NCBI RefSeq assembly: GCF_016892765.1
Contig: NZ_JAFEMD010000050.1
Coordinates: 1-36,205 of the forward strand
DNA: 36,205 nucleotides
DNA from: Microvirga arvi
Lineage (GTDB): Bacteria > Pseudomonadota > Alphaproteobacteria > Rhizobiales > Beijerinckiaceae
Direction of reading: 5' to 3'
Shown: positions 16,525 to 24,745 of the stretch, piece by piece
Layout of the letters: every line of letters starts with the position of its first letter
How positions within the stretch are numbered: position 1 is the stretch's first letter
The notes under the pieces: model-generated
Databases searched by the model: none
The model's input: only the letters and a program-made list of their open reading frames with translations
Told to the model about the DNA's origin: nothing
Made by a program: the position numbers and the translations under genes

Positions 16525-17799
16525 ATGAACGCTTACATCGTCGTCCTGGCGGGGTTTGGGATCGTCGTGCTGCTGACCGCGTGGCTTCCCATGGTCCTGA
16601 AGGAGCTGCCCCTCTCCCTGCCGATCTTCTGCGTGGCCTTGGGCGCGCTCATTTTCGCCTTTCCCGATCTTCCGGGCGTCATGCCCCATCCCAACGAGCA
16701 ACTCGCCATCGTCGAGCGCTTGAGCGAGTTCGTCGTCATCATCTCGCTCATGGGCGCCGGATTGAAAATCGACCGGCCCTTCGGCTGGAGGCGCTGGCGG
16801 CTCACCTGGCGGCTCCTCGGCATCTCCATGCCGCTCACGATCCTCGGCCTTGCATGGCTCGGCACCAGCCTTTTGGGCTTGAGCCTCGCCGCTGCCGTGC
16901 TGCTCGCTGCAGCCTTGGCTCCCACTGATCCGGTGCTCGCCAGCGACGTGCAGGTAGGGCCGCCGGGGGACGAGGAGGAGGACGAGGTGCGCTTCACCCT
17001 CACCTCGGAGGCGGGTCTCAACGATGGCCTTGCCTTCCCTTTCGTTCTCCTCGCCATCGCCCTCGCGCATGAGGTGAGCCTCACGAGCATGGCCGAATGG
17101 TTCGTCTATGCGGTGATCTGGAAGATCGTGGCCGGCATCGGCATGGGTTTTGTGATCGGGCGGGCGCTCGGCTGGCTGACCTTCCATCTGCCGAACCGGG
17201 CCAAGCTCTCCCGCACGGGCGCCGGCTTCGTGGCGCTCGGCATCACTTGCATCGCCTATGGCGCGACCGAGATGGTGAAGGGCTACGGCTTCCTGGCGGT
17301 CTTCGTCGCAGCTTTGTCCCTCCGCGCCACGAAGCCGGAGCACGCCTATCACCAGAAGCTGCATGATTTCGCGGAAGAACTCGAGCGCCTCATGATGATG
17401 GTGCTTCTCGTCCTTCTCGGCGGCGCCATGACGGGCGGAGACCTGTTTGCCTCCCTCACCTGGGAGGCCGCTGCTTTTGCGCTCCTGGCGATCTTTCTGG
17501 TGCGGCCTCTCGCCGGCTGGATCGGGCTCATCGGCACCGATCCGCCTCCCGGAGAGAAGGCGGCCATCAGCTTCTTCGGCATCCGCGGGCTCGGCTCGAT
17601 CTATTATCTCGCTTATGCCCTGCATCACGCGAAGTTCGACAATGCCCACCTTCTCTGGAGCACGACGGGATTCATCATCCTTGTCTCCATCGTGCTCCAT
17701 GGCATCAGCGTAACGCCGGCCATGCGCCACCTCGACCACCGCCGAAAGCTTGCAACGCGAGCCTCAGGCGTGACGGCGCGCGCGAAAACGGCCGCATAA
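16525..17799 (+). CDS. Monovalent cation/proton antiporter (CPA1/NhaP-like)
   Basis: This 424-residue inner-membrane protein has about twelve helices. The Na+/H+ exchanger domain is seen from EFVVIISLMGAGLKID, the ion-binding region ALAPTDPVLASDVQVGPPG (about 131-149) and SEAGLNDGLAFPFVLLAIAL (about 165-184), where the conserved aspartates lie, and from FFGIRGLGSIYYLAYAL near residue 355. It probably exchanges Na+ or K+ for H+ for pH and salt homeostasis. There is no C-terminal TrkA or UspA regulatory domain. The ATG at 16525 is the first of the open frame. It is divergent from PBP1a. Confidence 0.9.
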   Translation: MNAYIVVLAGFGIVVLLTAWLPMVLKELPLSLPIFCVALGALIFAFPDLPGVMPHPNEQLAIVERLSEFVVIISLMGAGLKIDRPFGWRRWRLTWRLLGISMPLTILGLAWLGTSLLGLSLAAAVLLAAALAPTDPVLASDVQVGPPGDEEEDEVRFTLTSEAGLNDGLAFPFVLLAIALAHEVSLTSMAEWFVYAVIWKIVAGIGMGFVIGRALGWLTFHLPNRAKLSRTGAGFVALGITCIAYGATEMVKGYGFLAVFVAALSLRATKPEHAYHQKLHDFAEELERLMMMVLLVLLGGAMTGGDLFASLTWEAAAFALLAIFLVRPLAGWIGLIGTDPPPGEKAAISFFGIRGLGSIYYLAYALHHAKFDNAHLLWSTTGFIILVSIVLHGISVTPAMRHLDHRRKLATRASGVTARAKTAA

Positions 17800-17823
17800 A
17801 AGGTGGCTGATGGCGAGTCCAGC

Positions 17824-18096
17824 CTACTCGGCTGTCGTGGGGTTTATGACCGAGCGAACCCGCGCAACAGAATCCGCCGGGAGCCCCGCTTTCTGGGCAT
17901 GATCGCGAATCATCCCCTCATCCGGTGCGCGGTAAACGCAGTAGATTTTGTCGTCCGTGACGTAGCTGTGGACCCACTGAATGTTGGGACCCAGTTCACG
18001 CAGCACGTCGCACGAAGTCATTGAGGCCTGCTTGATATCCTGGGATGAGGCATTGCCAACTCCCGGCATGTTTCGCTCGATAACGAATTCCGGCAT
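17824..18096 (-). CDS. DUF4242 domain protein
   Basis: This 90-residue protein consists of one DUF4242 domain: MPEFVIERNMPGVG at the start, VLRELGPNIQWVHSYVTDDKIYCVYRAPDEGMIRDHAQKAGLPADSV in the middle. Proteins of this type are small ferredoxin-like-fold proteins, sometimes annotated as nickel-binding. The role is unknown. It is convergent with the antiporter gene, with 24 bases between the stops. Confidence 0.85.
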   Translation of the reverse strand: MPEFVIERNMPGVGNASSQDIKQASMTSCDVLRELGPNIQWVHSYVTDDKIYCVYRAPDEGMIRDHAQKAGLPADSVARVRSVINPTTAE

Positions 18097-18229
18097 GACC
18101 GTCGCGCCGGCTTCCCGACGCCTCCCTGACCGGGCCAGCTCGGCTCCGGCTCAGGCTAGCCTCTGCTCATCCTCGCGGACTGGCAATGACCCGAAAGAGG
18201 CAGCCGATTCGCCCTGTGTGACGGCGCAC

Positions 18230-19672
18230 CTACTCCGCTGCCAGGGGTAACTCACCAGTGTCGAGGTCAGCCTGGGCAAGGTCGTGGATGCGGCGCAGGT
18301 CGTTGAGAAAAGCTTCATACGCCTCCCGCTTCGTCGCCTCGTCGGGCAGGCGCAGCAGGTAGGAGGGGTGCACGGTGATGTAGCCCTCGTAGGCACCGAA
18401 CCGGGCCCGTCCGCGTGAGCGCGTGATCGGTGTCGCCTTGCCCGAGAGCGCGAGAACGGCGGTCGCGCCGAGCGCCACCACGAGCTTAGGCCGCACCAGC
18501 TCCAGCTCCTTCATCAGCCAGGGCCGGTAATGCTTCACCTCTCCGGCCGTGGGCTTGGAGTGGATGCGGCGGTGGCCGCGCTGCTCGAACTTGAAATGTT
18601 TCACCGCATTGGTGAGATAAGCCTGTTCGCGCTCGATGCCGGCTTCCCTCATGGCCTTGCTCAGAAGCTTGCCCGCGGGACCAACGAAGGGCCGCCCCTG
18701 CAGGTCCTCCTGATCGCCCGGCTGTTCGCCGACGAAGACGATCTCCGCATGGGCAGGGCCTTCGCCGAACACGGCCTGCGTGGCGCCGGGCACCAGCGGT
18801 CCTGCCTTGGCAATGATGGCGTTGAGCTCCTTCAGGCTCTTCGGTTCCTGGTCCCACATCGCCTCGAGGGCGCGCTCCGGGGTCCGTTTGGCGGGCATGG
18901 TCGCCTCCTGTTCGATCATCCTTTCAACGCGCTGGGCGGCGGTTTGGATCAGCCCCGGGATCGCAGCCGTCTCCGGCAGGTTGCGCCAGTACTTCTTCGG
19001 CATCTCGGCACGCATGGCAGTGGGGTTCACCCTGGCCGGGTTGAACACGCTCTCGTAATAGCCGCGCCAGCCTTCTTCGAAGCTGTCCTCACCGGGCGCA
19101 TCCTCGCGGGATGCAGGCGGGCCGAAGATCAGCATTGCACGGTCCCAACGCATGGAGCCGATGGGAGTGAGAATCGCCCAATCCATCGAGCGGAAGCGGT
19201 CGATGAAGAAGGAGGCCGCTGCCTCGAGGATGAAATGCTCCGGCTCGAACCAGGCGGCGAAGCGCTCGAGATTGTCGCCTTTCAACCGGCGAAAGCGCAC
19301 GAAGGCGTGCATCTTGTGCAGGTCGCGCCGCACGGAGCGGGCCGTCAGGTCGATGCGGTGGACCAGCGGATCGCTCGCGACCTCCAGCAGATCGCGCTCG
19401 CCGTTCAACACGCGCCAGACGAGCTGGTAGAGCAGGGCATAGCGCTCTGGATCGTGGTGGCAGACCACCTGCTCGATGAGCCGCGCCACGCCCTTCGGGA
19501 GCGAGACCGGCGCTGCATCGCCTGCCTGCTCATCGCCAAAAAGCCCGGGTGCGTCATCGATGGCGAACACCACATGCTGCGGCGCCAGCTCCTCCGCAAT
19601 CAGCCAGCGCACGGCTTTGCGAAAACCATCGAGATCGGCGCCGTTCTTGAGCGTAATGCGGCGGAGGTTCAT
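18230..19672 (-). CDS. udgX: UdgX-family uracil-DNA glycosylase/crosslinking protein with N-terminal DUF4130 domain
   Basis: This 480-residue two-domain protein starts with a DUF4130-type domain (about 1-235; HHDPERYALLYQLVWR, EPEHFILEAAASFFIDRF, MDWAILTP) and ends with a UdgX domain (about 265-460). UdgX signatures are GEQPGDQEDLQGRPFVGPAGK (motif A from 315), the special loop HRRIH (367-371) whose H371 matches the histidine that bonds covalently to uracil-DNA, and VHPSYLLRLP (434-443). The family normally has an Fe-S cluster, but the CRxCPL position reads AKAGPL (288-293), the later ACRPWL position reads HYRPWL, and the only cysteine is C71. Its ATG overlaps the radical SAM stop (ATGA), so translation is coupled. 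Confidence 0.93.
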   Translation of the reverse strand: MNLRRITLKNGADLDGFRKAVRWLIAEELAPQHVVFAIDDAPGLFGDEQAGDAAPVSLPKGVARLIEQVVCHHDPERYALLYQLVWRVLNGERDLLEVASDPLVHRIDLTARSVRRDLHKMHAFVRFRRLKGDNLERFAAWFEPEHFILEAAASFFIDRFRSMDWAILTPIGSMRWDRAMLIFGPPASREDAPGEDSFEEGWRGYYESVFNPARVNPTAMRAEMPKKYWRNLPETAAIPGLIQTAAQRVERMIEQEATMPAKRTPERALEAMWDQEPKSLKELNAIIAKAGPLVPGATQAVFGEGPAHAEIVFVGEQPGDQEDLQGRPFVGPAGKLLSKAMREAGIEREQAYLTNAVKHFKFEQRGHRRIHSKPTAGEVKHYRPWLMKELELVRPKLVVALGATAVLALSGKATPITRSRGRARFGAYEGYITVHPSYLLRLPDEATKREAYEAFLNDLRRIHDLAQADLDTGELPLAAE

Positions 19673-20883
19673 GCGAACAAGCTCAGCTGTTCCGGCTTCT
19701 CGATCAGCCGCTCGCGCAGGTTCAGTTGATCGAGCCGCGCCTTCGGATGATGGTCGGCCGTGATGAGGAAGGGCTTGGCACGCTTCAGCCCCGAGGTGAG
19801 GCGGGCGACGTCCTCGAGCCGTAAGGTCGTGTGCTTTCGCGCCACCACGATCTTGTCCACCGCCCGCGCGCCGAGGCCCGGCACGCGCAGCAGCATCTCG
19901 CGCTCCGCCCGGTTCACGTCGACCGGGAAGCGGTGCCGGTTCTTGAGCGCCCAGGCGAGCTTCGGATCGATGTCGAGATCGAGCATGCCCCTCTCGCCGC
20001 TCGCTGCGATCTCGTCCACGTCGAAGCCGTAATAGCGCAGCAGCCAGTCGGCCTGATAGAGCCTGCTCTCGCGCATGAGCGGCGGCGACTTCAGGGGCAG
20101 GATCGCACTCGAATCCGGGATCGGGCTGAAGGCGGAGTAGTAGACCCGCTTCATGGCGTAATGGCCATAGAGCTTGGCGGAGGTGCGCAACACATCCGCA
20201 TCGGTGGTCTCGTCCGCGCCGACGATCATCTGCGTGGTCTGGCCGGCGGGCGAGAAATGGCGCCGCTCCTCGCGTGCCTCCTCGATGCGCTCGAACATCT
20301 GCGCCATGGCGGTTTCGATCGAGGCGCCGTCCTTCTCCGGTGCCAGCCGCTCCAGGCTCTGCTCCGTCGGCAGCTCGAGATTGATCGACAGGCGATCGGC
20401 CCACAGGCCCGCCTCCTCGATCAGCCAGGGGCTCGCTTCGGGGATCGTCTTCAGGTGGATGTAGCCGCGAAAGCCGTGGTCGCGCCGCAGCTTCTTCGCC
20501 ACCAGGATCATCTGCTCCATGGTGTAGTCGGGCGAGCGGATGATGCCTGAGGACAGGAACAAGCCCTCGATATAGTTGCGCTTGTAGAACTCGATGGTGA
20601 GTGTCACCACCTCGTCCACGGAGAACTTTGCCCGCTTCACGTTGGACGAGCGCCGGTTCACGCAATAGGCGCAATCGAACAGGCAGTAATTGGTGAGAAG
20701 GATCTTGAGCAGCGACACGCAGCGCCCGTCCGGCGTGTAAGCGTGGCAGATGCCGGTTCCCACCGTCGAGCCGAGGCCATCCACATCCGCCTTGCGCTTG
20801 GGGGCACCGGAAGAGGAGCAGGAGGCATCGTACTTGGCCGCGTCCGCCAGGATGCGCAGCTTCTTCGAAAGCTTTTCGTCCAT
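19669..20883 (-). CDS. UdgX-linked putative DNA modification/repair radical SAM protein
   Basis: This 404-residue protein has the radical SAM cluster motif CxxxCxxC at C67, C71 and C74 (NYCLFDCAYCVNRR) and further cysteines at 22, 46 and 55. The core TIM barrel follows (SSGIIRSPDYTMEQM; YIHLKTIPEASPWLIEEAGLWADRLSINLELP). The C-terminus has a helix-hairpin-helix DNA-binding motif LLRVPGLGARAVDKIVVAR. This is the family that co-occurs with UdgX (TIGR03916 type); its chemistry on DNA is not established. The ATG at 20883 has CGGAAG just upstream; the extension to 21126 reads through non-coding sequence and is rejected. A LexA-type box ends 17 bases before the start. Confidence 0.92.
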   Translation of the reverse strand: MDEKLSKKLRILADAAKYDASCSSSGAPKRKADVDGLGSTVGTGICHAYTPDGRCVSLLKILLTNYCLFDCAYCVNRRSSNVKRAKFSVDEVVTLTIEFYKRNYIEGLFLSSGIIRSPDYTMEQMILVAKKLRRDHGFRGYIHLKTIPEASPWLIEEAGLWADRLSINLELPTEQSLERLAPEKDGASIETAMAQMFERIEEAREERRHFSPAGQTTQMIVGADETTDADVLRTSAKLYGHYAMKRVYYSAFSPIPDSSAILPLKSPPLMRESRLYQADWLLRYYGFDVDEIAASGERGMLDLDIDPKLAWALKNRHRFPVDVNRAEREMLLRVPGLGARAVDKIVVARKHTTLRLEDVARLTSGLKRAKPFLITADHHPKARLDQLNLRERLIEKPEQLSLFA

Positions 20884-21193
20884 GGATCTTCCGCAGAGTT
20901 GTTCGTGTTTTGTTCTAGCATGAAGATAGGGCGCTGGCGAGAGCTGCAGGAGAGGGCGGGAGGTCGCATGACAAGAGCCTTTTTCCGTTCGGGAGAGGGA
21001 GGTCGCGCTGGTTTCATGCCCAGTATCCGCAGGCCTCGAAGGGATCCCGGAACGGCAGCCACATGCTGCCTGGACGACCGAAAGGCGGACAAGCTGAACT
21101 GAATGTATGGGAAAAGGGTTGTTCATGCGCGAAAACGGGTTTTCCAGCAGCCACTTCGGCCAAGCGTGTCCCGTAAAACAGAGGAGAAGTTCG
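20884..21193. other. 310-bp intergenic region between the radical SAM operon and the HhH gene
   Basis: The genes on both sides point away from each other, so the gap should hold two promoters. The left end carries a LexA box (20901-20915). The right end carries the ribosome site GAGGAGAAG (21181-21189) of the helix-hairpin-helix gene. No RNA gene or open frame with family similarity was seen in the middle. Confidence 0.6.
20901..20915 (-). promoter_or_regulatory. LexA (SOS) box of the radical SAM-udgX operon
   Basis: The plus strand reads GTTC-GTGTTTT-GTTC, an exact GTTC-N7-GTTC with the AT-rich spacer ending in TTGTTC that is usual for strong alphaproteobacterial LexA sites. It lies 17 bases upstream of the radical SAM ATG, directly before its ribosome site, which is a good position for repression. 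Confidence 0.85.
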
Positions 21194-21544
21194 ATGCGTC
21201 TGTCCTATATCGGAGCTCTTGCCACGCTCGGCCTGTTGCTGGCCTCTCCGGCTCCCGCTCAGACAACGGCACCAACCACGACGACGCGGCCGCCTGCGGC
21301 CAGCGCAGCGCCCGCTGCGAAACCCATGCCTGCCCCGGCATCGTCCCAGGAAGCCCTCATCGACATCAATACCGCCTCCAAGGACGTGCTCGACAAGCTG
21401 CCACAGATCGGATCGGTTCGGGCCGATGCCATCATCAAGGGCCGTCCCTACAGAGGCAAAAACGAGCTGGTCGACAAAGGGATCATCCCGCAGAACGCTT
21501 ATGACGCGATCAAGGACAAGATCATCGCCCATCAAAAATCATAA
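21194..21544 (+). CDS. Secreted ComEA-like helix-hairpin-helix protein
   Basis: This 116-residue protein starts with a signal peptide (MRLSYIGALATLGLLLASPAPAQ, cleavage expected after about residue 23), then a Thr/Ala/Pro-rich linker to about 55, then one helix-hairpin-helix domain: IDINTASKDVLDKLPQIGSVRADAIIKG, followed by KNELVDKGIIPQNAYDAIKDKI. The second half resembles ComEA, the periplasmic DNA receptor for natural transformation, so periplasmic DNA binding is possible. No other competence gene is nearby. GAGGAG ahead of ATG 21194 sets the start; the upstream in-frame ATG at 21107 is rejected. Confidence 0.88.
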   Translation: MRLSYIGALATLGLLLASPAPAQTTAPTTTTRPPAASAAPAAKPMPAPASSQEALIDINTASKDVLDKLPQIGSVRADAIIKGRPYRGKNELVDKGIIPQNAYDAIKDKIIAHQKS

Positions 21545-21552
21545 AGTATAAC

Positions 21553-21579
21553 CGCAGGGGGCCTCCGGGCTCCCCTGCG
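21553..21579 (+). terminator. Hairpin after the helix-hairpin-helix gene
   Basis: CGCAGGGG (21553-21560) pairs with CCCCTGCG (21572-21579), and inner GCC/GGC pairs extend it. It begins 8 bases after the stop codon. There is no run of T after it, so it may need help from another factor or only protect the transcript end. Confidence 0.5.
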
Positions 21580-21747
21580 TGTTCACCCCGTCATCCACTG
21601 CGGTGGAGGGCATGCCTATCATACGGGCACATGGCTATGAACGATGCCGGTTTATTCTTCTTCCTAGGATAAGAACCGCTTGCTCCTGCCGTCTGGACAC
21701 TTAGACTTGGCTGTCGTTCCCGTCGCGACACAACCCAAGCGGCCTGT

Positions 21748-22293
21748 ATGATCCGAACCCTGCTCGATGGTCTCTATCTCGCTGCCGGCTACCTCGCAGG
21801 CCTGTTCCTCATCGTGATCTTCCTGCTCATGATGGGTCTCTCCCTCGGGCGCGGCATCGGCATCAATATCCCTGCAGGCGACGACCTCGCCTCCTGGTCC
21901 ATGGCCGCGATGGCGTTCCTGGGGCTGGCTCACACCTTCCGGTCCGGCGAGATGATCCGGGTCGGCCTCGTGACGGATCGCCTGCAGGGGCGCACCCGCT
22001 GGTGGTTCGAAATCTTCTCCCTCACGATCGGGCTCGGCTTCGTGGGCTTCTTCGCCTGGCATGCGGTGCAGCTGACCTATGACAGCTGGCGCTTCAACGA
22101 CATGGCGCAGGGGGTGCTCGCGATTCCGCTCTGGATCCCCCAGATCGGCTATGCCGCCGGACTTGTGATCCTGTTCATCGCCTTCCTCGACGAGTTCATC
22201 CACGTGCTGCGCGGCGGCGATCCGCGCTACGAGAAGCCGCCCGCCACCACCGCCGAAGAGGTGGTGGAGCGCGCGATCCAGAGCGGAGTGTAG
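21748..22293 (+). CDS. TRAP transporter small permease (DctQ type)
   Basis: This 181-residue inner-membrane protein has four hydrophobic helices (about 8-32, 50-66, 88-110, 132-152), as usual for DctQ. The motif DDLASWSMAAMAFLGLAHTFRSGEMIRVGLVTDRL (44-78) is typical of the family. It forms the membrane complex with the large permease encoded 6 bases downstream and takes solute from the binding protein encoded third. Uptake is driven by a sodium or proton gradient, not by ATP. The substrate is unknown. Confidence 0.92.
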   Translation: MIRTLLDGLYLAAGYLAGLFLIVIFLLMMGLSLGRGIGINIPAGDDLASWSMAAMAFLGLAHTFRSGEMIRVGLVTDRLQGRTRWWFEIFSLTIGLGFVGFFAWHAVQLTYDSWRFNDMAQGVLAIPLWIPQIGYAAGLVILFIAFLDEFIHVLRGGDPRYEKPPATTAEEVVERAIQSGV

Positions 22294-22299
22294 GGCGTC

Positions 22300-23607
22300 A
22301 TGGAGCTCATCGAGATCTCGGGGCTTCTGCTCCTGCTGCTCGCGGTGCTTCTGGCCGGTGGCGTGTGGATCGCCATCGCGCTCATGGCCTGCGGCTGGGT
22401 CGGCATGCAGTTCGTGGGCGGCGGCATTCCGGCAGGATCGGTGCTCGCCACCACGATCTGGGGCAATTCCGCCTCCTGGACGCTCGCGGCGCTGCCGCTG
22501 TTCATCTGGATGGGCGAGATCCTGTTCCGCACCAGGCTGTCGGAGGAGATGTTCCGCGGCCTTGCGCCCTGGCTCAACTGGCTTCCCGGCCGGCTGATGC
22601 ATGTGAACGTGCTCGCCTGCGGCCTCTTCGGCTCCGTGTCCGGCTCATCCGCCGCCACCTGCGCGACGGTGGCCAAGATCGCCCTGCCCGAACTGAAGAA
22701 GCGCGGCTACGACGACATGGTGAGCTTAGGCTCGCTCGCCGGCGCCGGCACGCTCGGCATCCTGATTCCGCCCTCGATCACGATGGTGGTCTATGCGGTG
22801 GCCGCGAACGTCTCGATCATCCAGATCTTTCTGGCAGGCTTCCTGCCCGGCCTCCTCGTGATGGCGCTCTATTCCGGCTACATCGCCGTATGGTCGCTGC
22901 TCAACCCGAAGAAGTCGCCCCCGCCCGAGCCGGAGATGAGCTTTCGCGAGAAGCTTAAGGAATCGACCAACCTCATTCCCGTCGCGCTGCTGATCACGCT
23001 CGTATTTCTCACCCTGCTGCTCGGATGGGCCACAGCCACCGAATGCGCCGCCTGGGGCGTGCTCGGCTCGCTCGCGATCGCCTGGTGGTCGGGCTCGCTG
23101 TCGTGGGATTCGTTCTGGAAGAGCGTCATGGGCACGACGCGCATCACCTGCATGATCATGCTGATCCTGGCGGGCGCCTCGTTCATGTCGACGTCGATGG
23201 CCTATACCGGAATCCCCCAGGCGCTCGCATCGTGGGTCGACGGCCTGCATCTCTCGCCCTACGCGCTCATCGCGGCGCTGACGATCATGTATATCCTGCT
23301 CGGCACGGCGCTCGACGGCATCTCGATGATCGTGCTCACCACGGCGGTGGTGATCCCGATGGTGAAGACGGCGGGCTTCGACCTGATCTGGTTCGGCATC
23401 TTTCTCATTCTCGTGGTCGAGATGGCGGAGGTCTCGCCCCCGGTCGGCTTCAACCTCTTCGTGCTGCAGACCATGTCGGGCAAGGATTCGAACACGGTGG
23501 CGCTCGCCTCGCTGCCGTTCTTCTTCCTGCTCGTCGTGGCAGTGGCCATCATCACGGTGTTCCCGAACATCGTCATGGTACTGCCGCAGATGGCCTTCCC
23601 GGATTAA
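22300..23607 (+). CDS. TRAP transporter large permease (DctM type)
   Basis: This 435-residue inner-membrane protein has about twelve helices and is the transport subunit. DctM marks are LACGLFGSVSGSSAATCATVAKIALPELKKRGYD (about 105-138), SLAGAGTLGILIPPSITMVVYA (about 143-164), and GTALDGISMIVLTTAVVIPMV near residue 340. It starts 6 bases after the small-subunit stop and precedes the binding-protein gene by 33 bases, so the three form one operon. Confidence 0.94.
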   Translation: MELIEISGLLLLLLAVLLAGGVWIAIALMACGWVGMQFVGGGIPAGSVLATTIWGNSASWTLAALPLFIWMGEILFRTRLSEEMFRGLAPWLNWLPGRLMHVNVLACGLFGSVSGSSAATCATVAKIALPELKKRGYDDMVSLGSLAGAGTLGILIPPSITMVVYAVAANVSIIQIFLAGFLPGLLVMALYSGYIAVWSLLNPKKSPPPEPEMSFREKLKESTNLIPVALLITLVFLTLLLGWATATECAAWGVLGSLAIAWWSGSLSWDSFWKSVMGTTRITCMIMLILAGASFMSTSMAYTGIPQALASWVDGLHLSPYALIAALTIMYILLGTALDGISMIVLTTAVVIPMVKTAGFDLIWFGIFLILVVEMAEVSPPVGFNLFVLQTMSGKDSNTVALASLPFFFLLVVAVAIITVFPNIVMVLPQMAFPD

Positions 23608-23640
23608 GCCCGTTCACAAAAGCAAAAGGGAGACGAACCA

Positions 23641-24624
23641 ATGAAACTGATGACCCGCGTTTCTTTAAGCCTTGCCGGTGCGCTGCTGATGGCAGCGCCC
23701 GCCATGGCGCAGACCAAGTGGAACCTGCCCGCGGCCTATCCGCCGGACAACTTCCACACCGAAAACCTGAACGCCTTCGCCAAGGACGTGGCGGACGCCA
23801 CCGGCGGCAAACTGCAGATCACGGTTCACGGCAACGCCTCGCTGTTCAAGGCGCCGGAGATCAAGCGCGCCGTGCAGACCGGCCAAGCCCAGGCCGGCGA
23901 GGTGCTGATGTCGCTGCACGAGAACGAGGACCCGGTCTACGGGCTCGACGTGGTGCCCTTCCTCGCCACCTCCTTCGACCAGGCGAAGAAGCTCTGGGAC
24001 GTGCAGCGTCCCGCGCTCGAGAAGAAGCTTTCAAGCCAGGGGCTGATGCTGCTCTTTGCCGTGCCGTGGCCGCCGCAGGGCATCTTCGCCAAGAAGGACA
24101 TCAACACCGTCGAGGATCTGAAAGGGGTGAAGTGGCGCTCCTACAATCCCGGCACCGCGCGCATCGCCGAGCTCGTCGGCGCGCAGCCGGTCACCGTCCA
24201 GGCCGCCGACCTGCCGCAGGCGCTCGCCACCGGCGTGGTCAACACCTTCATGACGTCGGGCGCGACCGGCTACGATTCGAAGGTATGGGAGTCGCTCACC
24301 CACTTCTACGATACGCAGGCCTGGATCCCGAAGAACATCACCTTCGTGAACAAGGCCGCGTTCGACGCCCTCGACAAGCCGACGCAGGAGGCCGTGCTGA
24401 AGACCGCCAAGACGGCCGAGGAGCGGGGCTGGAAGACCGCGCAGGAAAAGACCAAGTGGTATGTGGAGCAGATGGCCGCGAAGGGCATGAAGGTGCAGCC
24501 CCCCGGCCCCGAGCTGAAGGCAGGCCTCCTGAAGGTCGGCGAGCAGCTGACGGCCGATTGGCTGAAGAAGGCCGGCTCCGACGGCCAGGCGATCGTCGAT
24601 GCCTACAAGAAGTCGGGGTCGTAA
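23641..24624 (+). CDS. TRAP transporter substrate-binding protein (DctP type)
   Basis: This 327-residue periplasmic protein has a signal peptide (MKLMTRVSLSLAGALLMAAPAMAQ, cleavage after about residue 24). The DctP fold follows: KWNLPAAYPPDNFHTENLNAFAKDV, GGKLQITVHGNASLFKAPEIKRAVQTGQAQAGEVLMS, DLKGVKWRSYNPGTARIAELVGAQPVTVQ and TFMTSGATGYDSKVWE. The arginine in KWRSYN aligns with the position that usually binds the substrate carboxylate, so an organic acid is likely. GGGAGACGAACC before the ATG gives a good ribosome site. The gene order Q-M-P differs from the common P-Q-M order. A palindromic repeat follows. Confidence 0.93.
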   Translation: MKLMTRVSLSLAGALLMAAPAMAQTKWNLPAAYPPDNFHTENLNAFAKDVADATGGKLQITVHGNASLFKAPEIKRAVQTGQAQAGEVLMSLHENEDPVYGLDVVPFLATSFDQAKKLWDVQRPALEKKLSSQGLMLLFAVPWPPQGIFAKKDINTVEDLKGVKWRSYNPGTARIAELVGAQPVTVQAADLPQALATGVVNTFMTSGATGYDSKVWESLTHFYDTQAWIPKNITFVNKAAFDALDKPTQEAVLKTAKTAEERGWKTAQEKTKWYVEQMAAKGMKVQPPGPELKAGLLKVGEQLTADWLKKAGSDGQAIVDAYKKSGS

Positions 24625-24643
24625 TCCCGCTCCTTCGCTCACC

Positions 24644-24727
24644 CGTCATGCCCGCACTTGTTGCGGCCATCCACGTCTCTGCAAGCAGTTGAAAACGTGG
24701 ATGGCCGGGACAAGCCCGGCCATGACG
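24644..24727. repeat. Palindromic interspersed repeat with GGCCATCCACGT arms
   Basis: The outer arms CGTCATG / CATGACG and inner arms GGCCATCCACGT (24665-24676) / ACGTGGATGGCC (24695-24706) form one long hairpin. It fills the gap between the convergent dctP-type and osmC-type genes and may act as a terminator for both. Confidence 0.85.
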
Positions 24728-24745
24728 AGGGAGTGACGAGAAGCC

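Noticed and set aside
19673..20674. N-terminal extension of the UdgX reading frame to 20674, giving 814 codons
   Set aside because: The extra part runs out of frame through the radical SAM gene and has no domain; the ATG overlapping the radical SAM stop is the natural start.
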